Source of the DNA: an uncultured Lachnospiraceae bacterium
Lineage (GTDB): Bacteria > Bacillota > Clostridia > Lachnospirales > Lachnospiraceae
Reading direction: 5' to 3'
NCBI GenBank assembly: GCA_905236615.1
Contig: CAJORC010000055.1
Span: 1-11,895, forward strand
Length of the DNA stretch: 11,895 nucleotides
The position numbers and the translations under genes are program-made. Within the stretch, counting starts at the first letter, position 1, and each line of letters opens with the position of its first letter. Below the pieces are notes generated by a model. The model had not been told where the DNA came from and did no database searches. It worked only from the letters and a program-made list of their open reading frames with translations. Below are positions 1-5,478 of this stretch, one piece after another.

Positions 1-8
1 AAAAAAAA

Positions 9-20
9 TCTCCGGCTTTT
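9..20. terminator. possible terminator arm cut by the window edge
   Basis: Bases 9-20 are a G+C-containing arm (CTCCGG core) flanked by a run of eight A on the left and four T on the right, just beyond the end of the minus-strand esterase gene. This is the usual composition of one arm of an intrinsic terminator, read from either strand. The partner arm would lie to the left of base 1, so the hairpin cannot be verified here. I infer the end of the esterase transcript and perhaps of a neighbouring gene. Confidence 0.25.
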
Positions 21-50
21 GTTAATTATAATTCATTTTCATTAAATATA

Positions 51-668
51 TCAAAGAACCCAACTGAATGCCTTTGCTGTTCTTATATCAACATCCCTGA
101 AATGATTTCCCTTATTCATTTCTAAATTGCTTTTAATTCCTTTTTCTTTAAGGAGACTGTACGCTTCTTCTATTTTTTCCCTTACCGTTGCCATGACGGG
201 ATTTCTTGTTTTTTCTTCTTTATCACCTAAACTCAGGTATACTTTATCGGTCTTTATCTCATGTTCTTTCATGTAATCCACGAATCCCGGGAACCAGATT
301 GACGGGGACGCCGCAGCAACGCTGCAGAAAATATCCGTCTGATACGCGGACCATATCGAAAAAAGCCCTGCCAGAGAGTATCCGCCTATAATATATCTTC
401 TGCTTTTGTCTTCACAGAATTTCAGTATCTCTTCAAGAGTCTTTTCCGCCCCGTCTCCGAAGCCTTCTTTTCCGAAAACAGGTTCAGTCTCCCACGGTGA
501 AAGATCTGAATTCCAGTTATCCACTTCAACAGCATACATGCAGAAGTCTGCCCCGGTACTCTCTTTTATAAGCTTTAGTTCATCTTCAGCGAATTTCAGC
601 TCATCCCCGCTGACCGGCTGGATAAGGATAGTATCCGCTTTTTCATTCCCGAAAGTAATTTTTCTCAT
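51..668 (-). CDS. alpha/beta-hydrolase esterase, putative esterase (PF00756-like) family
   Basis: A 205-residue protein resembling the esterase D/enterochelin-esterase-like branch of the alpha/beta-hydrolase fold. The nucleophile elbow is GGYSLAG (residues 95-101) with Ser98 as likely nucleophile. Asp149 in SLGDKE and His189 in KGNHF fit the rest of the Ser-Asp-His triad in the expected order. The segment after the elbow (AAASPSIWFPG, 118-128) is typical of this family. There is no signal peptide or membrane helix, so it should be cytoplasmic, and it is shorter than most family members (250-300 residues). The ATG directly follows the TAA of the upstream EAL/GGDEF gene, so the two are probably translationally coupled. 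A weak AGGA lies about 12 bases upstream. The substrate is unknown; acyl or thio-ester hydrolysis is inferred from the family. Whether it takes part in c-di-GMP signalling cannot be told. Confidence 0.8.
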   Translation of the reverse strand: MRKITFGNEKADTILIQPVSGDELKFAEDELKLIKESTGADFCMYAVEVDNWNSDLSPWETEPVFGKEGFGDGAEKTLEEILKFCEDKSRRYIIGGYSLAGLFSIWSAYQTDIFCSVAAASPSIWFPGFVDYMKEHEIKTDKVYLSLGDKEEKTRNPVMATVREKIEEAYSLLKEKGIKSNLEMNKGNHFRDVDIRTAKAFSWVL

Positions 669-3179
669 TTAATCTTTTTTCCTGTTTTGTCCCAGTTCCT
701 TCTCTGCCGCTTTTATCATTTTATCAGAATTCCCTGTCTCCGAATAGATTGCGGAAGCTGCCGACGCGTAAAGCGTGCAGGGATTTCCGTTTGCAGAATG
801 AATTTCGGAAATATGCTCAATGATACTCTTTTTCAGCTTCGCCACTTCCTCAATTTCCGCAAACTGGAATATAATAATAAATTCATCTCCGGAGTAACGT
901 CCGATCGATGTTGTGTTTCCGTAGGACTTCTTTAATGTATTTCCTATGGTCTGAATGATCACTTCTATCAGTTCCAGTCCAAGGTATTTCTTCAGTTCGT
1001 TGAAATTGTTGATCCGGATAAGTATCAGTGCAAAATCATTTTCCCTGAGTTCATAGGCATCAGTGTATCTGAGCATTGTCAGCATGATACCGCGTCCGTT
1101 AAGCAGCCCGGTAAGATTATCGGTTATTCCTGTTTCTTTGCAGTGGCTGCTTTCAAAGATATCCGTGACATCCCGGAAATAACCGACAAGTCCGACTATG
1201 GAACCATCGTCATATATCGGCATTTTGTTGGCTATTATATCTCTTTCAATTCCTCGTATGATACAGTGTCCGGGGACATCATGTGTCACAAAACCGTCGG
1301 AAATGACTCTCTCTTCATCGGATTTATAAGGACCGGGTTCAACATGCCAGCCGACTTCTTCATCGTTTTTATTTAATATAACTCCCATATCGGGCATTCC
1401 GTAATAATCCAGAAACGCCCTGTTTGCTCCTAAGAAGCGCCTGTCTTTATCTTTCCAGAAAAAGCATATCGAGCTATTCTCCATAAGACTCTGCCAGAGC
1501 ATCGCTTTGCTGATCCTGCCGTTTTTCCCCGCTGATGAACCGTACTCTTCGTGTTCGTTCAGCATTGAGATCGCAGTATTATCCGCATTTCTTATCAAAA
1601 GGAGTATCTCATTTTCACCTGCCATAGAAGCAGTACAGATTTTCCAGTCATATCCGTTTGTAATATTTTTTATCCTGAAATATCTGCTTATGAAATTTCT
1701 GCCGCTCTTTTGGATATGAGCTTTCAGATTTGAAAAATCAAAAAACTCCTCAACCCCTTTCAGATCGTCTTTATGAATCTGTTTTCTGCACCGATCTTCA
1801 ACAAACTCTTCTATGGTCAGAATGTTTGATTTATTCAGAACCGAAAGATTATCAAAGAGAAATGCCCTTTCTACCAGATTTTCTGTAATATCGATCAGAA
1901 AGACGCTGTCATAGATCGAGTAGACATTTCTTAATAATTCGTCAAGCCTTTCCTGTCTCCTTGAATCGGCGCGGGTTATATTCTGGAAGGTAAAGAGTAT
2001 GGCAAACCTGTTGTTTTCCCTGCTTATCAGTTGTGTTCTCGCTACAAAATACTTTCCGTTATCCGCAATCGTTATCTCTTCATTTCCTGTGATCCTCGTT
2101 TTCCTGAACAGTGTCGACAGCCGGTTCAGAAATATGGTATTCATACTTACAAATCTGTGTATATCTTCTTCGTTGTCTTCAATACCTAAAGCATTGATCT
2201 CTTTTATGAAGGTTTCATTTTTATAGAGAAACTGATATTTTCCTTCCTCTATCTCGACTATTGCAATGGGGATTGCATCCAGTTCCTGCAAAATGTATGA
2301 GTCTACCTGTTTGTTTAATATAAATGGTGTCGAACTGAGGACATTTACCAGACCTATATTGTCGTAATATTTTCTCTCCCAAAGCTCTTCTATCCCGAAT
2401 TCTCCATCAATTAGAGATGATACCATCCTGTCGAATGAAAGCGGTCGTGAAAAGTAGTAACCCTGAACCTTTTCACAGCCTATATATTTTAAGAAATCAT
2501 ACTGTTCTTCTGTCTCAACACCCTCCGCAAGTGTCTTTATTCCTATATTTTTCGACATTTCAACAACAGCGCATACTATTGCCCGTGAACGCGAATTCAG
2601 GTCAGAAAGAAAGCACATATCTATCTTCAGAGTATTAAAGTTATAATCTTTTAATGCATTCAGTGAAGAATATCCGCTTCCAAAATCGTCCATCCATACC
2701 TGATAACCCGAATTCCTGAATTTTTCAATAATGTCTATTATCAGGTCGGTTTTTTCATTTATCATTGATTCAGTTATTTCGATATAAATAAGGTCATGGG
2801 GGATCTCATATTCATTGACTGCGTTGTCAACAACACTGAACATGTCGCAGATTTCGAAATCGAGTCGTGAAATGTTGAAGGAAACGGGTAATATCGGATA
2901 TGAATTGTTTACAATATGTCTTAAGTTTTTACAGATATTCCGAATAATATAAGAATCCAGCAGATGGATCAGACGGTTATTTTCGAGCACACTAATAAAA
3001 GAGGCAGGACTTATCATTCCTTTTTCCGGATCTTCCCACCTTGCCAAAGCCTCAAATCCGCACATTTTCCTTGATATAGTGCGGATAACGGGCTGATAGT
3101 ATACCTTTATGTATTCAGAGGCAGCTGCTTTCTCAAAATTATCAAGAATATATGCCTCAGAAATGTCTTGACTCGACAT
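669..3179 (-). CDS. EAL-PAS-PAS-PAS-GGDEF protein, predicted c-di-GMP phosphodiesterase with degenerate GGDEF
   Basis: An 836-residue cytoplasmic signalling protein with no membrane segment. The N-terminal EAL domain (about 12-255) keeps the hallmark residues: E43-A-L, Asn102, Glu134, D164-D165-F-G, Lys185, the EGVE loop 219-222 and Gln239. It should therefore hydrolyse c-di-GMP. Three PAS-like regions follow: about 297-403, 415-530 and 560-674. The last ends in a typical FRDVTDI junction. The C-terminal GGDEF domain (about 683-800) carries SGDEF at 763-767. However, the metal-binding Asp of the usual DIDxFK motif is Arg722, the guanine-binding Asn is Lys730 and the following Asp is Glu739. 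No RxxD I-site precedes the motif. Cyclase activity is thus unlikely, and the domain may instead bind GTP or c-di-GMP, or act structurally. The start has a good AGAGGAGA Shine-Dalgarno seven bases upstream. EAL before GGDEF is the reverse of the common order. Confidence 0.93.
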   Translation of the reverse strand: MSSQDISEAYILDNFEKAAASEYIKVYYQPVIRTISRKMCGFEALARWEDPEKGMISPASFISVLENNRLIHLLDSYIIRNICKNLRHIVNNSYPILPVSFNISRLDFEICDMFSVVDNAVNEYEIPHDLIYIEITESMINEKTDLIIDIIEKFRNSGYQVWMDDFGSGYSSLNALKDYNFNTLKIDMCFLSDLNSRSRAIVCAVVEMSKNIGIKTLAEGVETEEQYDFLKYIGCEKVQGYYFSRPLSFDRMVSSLIDGEFGIEELWERKYYDNIGLVNVLSSTPFILNKQVDSYILQELDAIPIAIVEIEEGKYQFLYKNETFIKEINALGIEDNEEDIHRFVSMNTIFLNRLSTLFRKTRITGNEEITIADNGKYFVARTQLISRENNRFAILFTFQNITRADSRRQERLDELLRNVYSIYDSVFLIDITENLVERAFLFDNLSVLNKSNILTIEEFVEDRCRKQIHKDDLKGVEEFFDFSNLKAHIQKSGRNFISRYFRIKNITNGYDWKICTASMAGENEILLLIRNADNTAISMLNEHEEYGSSAGKNGRISKAMLWQSLMENSSICFFWKDKDRRFLGANRAFLDYYGMPDMGVILNKNDEEVGWHVEPGPYKSDEERVISDGFVTHDVPGHCIIRGIERDIIANKMPIYDDGSIVGLVGYFRDVTDIFESSHCKETGITDNLTGLLNGRGIMLTMLRYTDAYELRENDFALILIRINNFNELKKYLGLELIEVIIQTIGNTLKKSYGNTTSIGRYSGDEFIIIFQFAEIEEVAKLKKSIIEHISEIHSANGNPCTLYASAASAIYSETGNSDKMIKAAEKELGQNRKKD

Positions 3180-3299
3180 GCTGTGTCTCCTCTAATAACG
3201 CCGCTTATCATCTGGCTTCGCCAACCTATATATTTATCCTAACATATTGATCTATTAATTTGTGAATAAAAAATTAAACAATCAATTTTCTTTTTTAAT

Positions 3300-3341
3300 A
3301 ATTATTTATATAATATATGTATACATTATACAATTATTTAT
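3300..3341. repeat. palindrome flanked by direct repeats in the divergent promoter region
   Basis: The 10-base sequence AATTATTTAT occurs at 3300-3309 and again at 3332-3341, a 32-base offset close to three helical turns. A perfect 10-base palindrome, ATGTATACAT, sits almost exactly midway at 3317-3326. The block lies between the divergent EAL/GGDEF gene and the hydrophilic-protein gene, just upstream of the latter's candidate -35. It could be a binding site for a regulator. The surrounding DNA is very AT-rich, so chance repeats are plausible. Confidence 0.35.
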
Positions 3342-3350
3342 GGATTTTTT

Positions 3351-3380
3351 CTGTCATCTGTTGTAAAATAGAATTAGTAT
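3351..3380 (+). promoter_or_regulatory. candidate sigma-A-type promoter for the 3419 gene
   Basis: CTGTCA at 3351-3356 (4 of 6 matches to TTGACA) and TAGTAT at 3375-3380 are separated by 18 bases. An overlapping TATAGT at 3378-3383 is a better -10 but lacks a good -35. Either choice places the transcript start about 30 bases upstream of the coding start. The match is moderate; a different sigma factor is possible. Confidence 0.3.
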
Positions 3381-3405
3381 AGTGAACCGTTTTTTAAACA
3401 ATATT

Positions 3406-3412
3406 AAAGGAG
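3406..3412 (+). promoter_or_regulatory. Shine-Dalgarno AAAGGAG that decides the start at 3419
   Basis: Two in-frame ATG codons lie close together, at 3413 and 3419. The AAAGGAG site abuts the first with no spacing, but lies six bases before the second. Initiation at 3419 is therefore the better choice, and it removes two residues from the longest reading frame. Confidence 0.75.
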
Positions 3413-3418
3413 ATGCCT

Positions 3419-4132
3419 ATGGATAATTTACAAGTAAATAATTTAATAAATACGGCAGCTTCTGATGCGGTTGCTAATCACATATCTTCAACAGGTACTC
3501 ACAATACAGACAAAACATCTTCTGCAGATAAGTCAGATGCTTCTAAAAAAACTGATAATAATAAAGTTAAAGATGATTCTTCTGTAAAAACCGTTGGCAA
3601 AAAACATAAAAAAGATGATGACCGCTATGATTATCTTTCGGATAAATCCGATGACGGCGATACCTTGCAAATTAGTCCAAGAGGTCATGAGGAACTGACT
3701 GATGGTTTTGTTGTTAAGGTAAAGATCACTAAACCGGCGGAGAAGGATTCTTCCGCAGAAGATGACTCTGCTCCATCTGCTCTGGAAAGCTATGAATCAT
3801 CACTTACAAGCTATAATGGAATAAGTGATGCCAAATTGAGACAGATGTACTTAAAAGGCATTATTTCACAATATACTTACCAGAAAGAAATGGATAATCG
3901 TGCTGCGAAGGCAGAGAATATCCAGAATGAGTCCGTTTCTACGACCAGAACCATTACAGCGGTTGTTTCAAATTCTTCTGATATAGCGGAAACTGCCGAG
4001 GTAATCAAAAGCGCCTACAGTGGTGACGCAAAAGATGCCGAGATTTCAACAGAATTTATCAAAGCTATGGATACAGTGAAAAATAATTCGCCTGATGATC
4101 CGAATTCCAATTTTAATTTAAGTATTAGTTAA
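3419..4132 (+). CDS. unrecognised hydrophilic protein with SHOCT-like helical hairpin
   Basis: A 237-residue protein that I cannot assign to a named family. Residues about 24-120 are rich in Ser, Asp and Lys and look disordered, apart from a short DTLQIS stretch at 81-86 and a beta-like FVVKVKI stretch near 97-103. Residues about 137-161 (KLRQMYLKGIISQYTYQKEM, then basic residues) have the L-x2-M-x2-KG-I-S spacing of a SHOCT-like or related two-helix motif. The C-terminal 60 residues look helical. The protein contains no Cys or Trp and has no signal peptide or membrane segment. It is transcribed divergently from the EAL/GGDEF gene and closed by its own terminator, so it is monocistronic. The DTLQIS-plus-hairpin layout vaguely recalls small flagellum- or surface-associated clostridial proteins, but this is only an impression. 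No function is proposed. Confidence 0.85.
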   Translation: MDNLQVNNLINTAASDAVANHISSTGTHNTDKTSSADKSDASKKTDNNKVKDDSSVKTVGKKHKKDDDRYDYLSDKSDDGDTLQISPRGHEELTDGFVVKVKITKPAEKDSSAEDDSAPSALESYESSLTSYNGISDAKLRQMYLKGIISQYTYQKEMDNRAAKAENIQNESVSTTRTITAVVSNSSDIAETAEVIKSAYSGDAKDAEISTEFIKAMDTVKNNSPDDPNSNFNLSIS

Positions 4133-4138
4133 CCATTG

Positions 4139-4166
4139 ATAGGGGGGATTTTCCCTCCTATTTTTT
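4139..4166 (+). terminator. strong intrinsic terminator after the hydrophilic-protein gene
   Basis: Arms 4139-4148 and 4152-4161 form a 10-base-pair stem with a single G-T wobble and a three-base T loop. A run of six T (4161-4166) follows. It begins seven bases after the stop codon, so the upstream gene is transcribed alone. Confidence 0.87.
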
Positions 4167-4207
4167 GTGAACTTTTAAGTTTTTATATTCAGTAATTTGT
4201 TAATTTC

Positions 4208-4216
4208 TGCTATAAT
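4208..4216 (+). promoter_or_regulatory. extended -10 promoter for the zinc-ribbon gene
   Basis: TGCTATAAT is a perfect extended -10 element (TGn plus TATAAT). No good -35 is found at 16-18 bases upstream (TTCAGT at 4188-4193 is the nearest), which is usual for extended -10 promoters. The predicted leader is about 65 bases and holds a small inverted repeat before the Shine-Dalgarno. Confidence 0.55.
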
Positions 4217-4242
4217 TTATATAAGAAAAAAGGGAATCATGT

Positions 4243-4261
4243 ATTTATTTCACAAATAAAT
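4243..4261. repeat. 8-base inverted repeat in the leader of the zinc-ribbon gene
   Basis: ATTTATTT at 4243-4250 and AAATAAAT at 4254-4261 are perfect inverted copies separated by CAC. It lies downstream of the predicted transcript start and 12 bases before the Shine-Dalgarno. It could be an operator or a weak RNA hairpin. Its all-A/T arms make a stable RNA structure unlikely. Confidence 0.35.
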
Positions 4262-4273
4262 CTCAATGGATTT

Positions 4274-4280
4274 GGGGAGG
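4274..4280 (+). promoter_or_regulatory. Shine-Dalgarno GGGGAGG that decides the start at 4289
   Basis: GGGGAGGTG is a near-perfect match to the 16S rRNA tail and lies eight bases before ATG 4289. An in-frame GTG at 4280 overlaps the site itself, so it cannot be served by it. This supports the ATG. Confidence 0.8.
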
Positions 4281-4288
4281 TGTTCTGT

Positions 4289-4756
4289 ATGCTTAAAATT
4301 ATTAAGTGTGCAAAATGTGGACATTGGCAGGAGCTTGACGATGAACTTACCTGTCATGAATGTGATGCTGATTTCCATCAGGCAAACAGTTATTATACTG
4401 CTTCCAACAAAAAAGAAGAGGAAGAGAACCGTAAAAAATTCGACAGGTTGGGTGAAAACAGATTTAATGATGTGATGCACAATCTTCAGGAAAGAATTGA
4501 TGAATATCAGTTCAAGACCTGTCCGCACTGCGGAAAACAGGTTCTGAAGACTGAGAAAAAATGCCAAAGCTGCGGTTACATTTTCAAGACTGAAGATTCA
4601 TCTATCGACGCTGCACAGAGACGGATAGGTATCATTATATCTGCTGCCTGTATTATCCTGATGATCACGATGGCGGTTTATATGACAAATAGTTATAACA
4701 ACAGTTTAGCGGAAATAAAAAACGGAACTGTCGAAACTACAGATGTAACTGAATAA
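4289..4756 (+). CDS. membrane-anchored double zinc-ribbon protein
   Basis: A 155-residue protein with two likely zinc-binding ribbons. The first uses Cys7/Cys10 and Cys22/Cys25 (CAKC and CHEC). The second uses Cys78/Cys81 and Cys92/Cys95 (CPHCG and CQSCG), matching the common zinc-ribbon pattern. A charged, Glu/Lys-rich, probably helical linker (about 41-74) joins them. One membrane helix follows at about 113-132, preceded by Arg111-Arg112. By the positive-inside rule the ribbons are cytoplasmic and the 23-residue acidic tail is outside. The gene has its own extended -10 promoter and a very strong ribosome site, and ends at a shared terminator. Small membrane zinc-ribbon proteins of this kind are common in clostridia and mostly uncharacterised. 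A role in binding nucleic acid or in protein contacts at the membrane is possible, but nothing here fixes it. Confidence 0.87.
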   Translation: MLKIIKCAKCGHWQELDDELTCHECDADFHQANSYYTASNKKEEEENRKKFDRLGENRFNDVMHNLQERIDEYQFKTCPHCGKQVLKTEKKCQSCGYIFKTEDSSIDAAQRRIGIIISAACIILMITMAVYMTNSYNNSLAEIKNGTVETTDVTE

Positions 4757-4764
4757 TTTATATT

Positions 4765-4799
4765 AAAAATGCGCGAGTCTTTAATTGACCCGCGCATTT
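4765..4799. terminator. bidirectional intrinsic terminator between convergent genes
   Basis: AAATGCGCG at 4767-4775 pairs with CGCGCATTT at 4791-4799. After one A-C mismatch, the stem continues with GTC/GAC around a seven-base loop. Read on the minus strand the hairpin is followed by five T (complement of 4765-4769), a good terminator for the topB-containing operon. Read on the plus strand the T-run is only three and then mixed, so termination of the zinc-ribbon gene is weaker but likely. Confidence 0.75.
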
Positions 4800-4809
4800 A
4801 TATGCGTCT

Positions 4810-5478
4810 TCATCTGCGTTTTACGATATTGTCCTGTGCCTTATAGATCGAATCGGCAGGAATTACACCTCTTACGCATGAAGTAGGATAAACATTACTG
4901 TTTCTTCCGACAACTGTTCCCGGATTTAAGACACTGTTGCATCCAATCTCAACATGGTCTCCGAGCATTGCTCCGAATTTCTTCAGACCTGTCTCGATTT
5001 TTTCTCCGTCAAGTGATTTTACAACGACAAGTGCCTTATCGGATTTAACATTTGATGTGATCGAACCGGCACCCATATGTGAATAGAAACCGAGTATGGA
5101 ATCGCCAACATAGTTGTAATGAGGAACCTGTACATGATTGAACAGAATGACGTTTTTCAGTTCTGTAGAGTTTCCTACAACACAATCATCACCCACAAGG
5201 GCTTTTCCGCGGATAAAGGCACACTGTCTTACTTCGGTTCTCTCACCGATTATGCAGGGACCTGTGATCGATACTGTGGGCCATACTTTAGCAGACTTGG
5301 CGATCCAGATGTTTTCACCTTTTTTCTCATATATTTCAGGATCAAGACTCTCTCCGAGCTTGATTATCATATCCCCGATGCCGTTGAGAGCTTCCCATGG
5401 ATATTCAAATCCTCTTAAATAGTCAGCTGCTTTTGTTTCATTTAAGTCATACAGATTTACTATTTTTGCTGCTTCCAC
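4810..5478 (-). CDS. left-handed beta-helix acyltransferase-like protein (UDP-GlcNAc pyrophosphorylase homologue without nucleotidyltransferase domain)
   Basis: A 222-residue protein of the hexapeptide-repeat (left-handed beta-helix) class. Residues about 58-205 are repeated I/V-G-x-x-x coils. They include the motifs PHYNYVGDS (119-127) and GAGSITSN (136-143), which correspond to the acetyltransferase half of GlmU. His120 matches the GlmU catalytic His. The first 55 residues, with the FEYPWEAL segment (24-31), form a small cap and not a nucleotidyltransferase domain. Relatives in clostridia are often named UDP-N-acetylglucosamine pyrophosphorylase, but only acyl transfer is supported by what is seen. 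The start is GTG, inside the 3' end of topB, giving a 32-base overlap with an AGGAAAG site about 10 bases upstream. Translational coupling is likely. It is the last gene of the operon. Sugar N-acetylation for envelope precursors is the inferred role. Confidence 0.87.
   Translation of the reverse strand: MEAAKIVNLYDLNETKAADYLRGFEYPWEALNGIGDMIIKLGESLDPEIYEKKGENIWIAKSAKVWPTVSITGPCIIGERTEVRQCAFIRGKALVGDDCVVGNSTELKNVILFNHVQVPHYNYVGDSILGFYSHMGAGSITSNVKSDKALVVVKSLDGEKIETGLKKFGAMLGDHVEIGCNSVLNPGTVVGRNSNVYPTSCVRGVIPADSIYKAQDNIVKRR

Noticed and set aside
4250..4567. 105-residue minus-strand hydrophobic frame opposite the zinc-ribbon gene
   Set aside because: The plus-strand frame has paired CxxC motifs, a perfect extended -10 and a strong ribosome site. 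The reverse frame has none of these.
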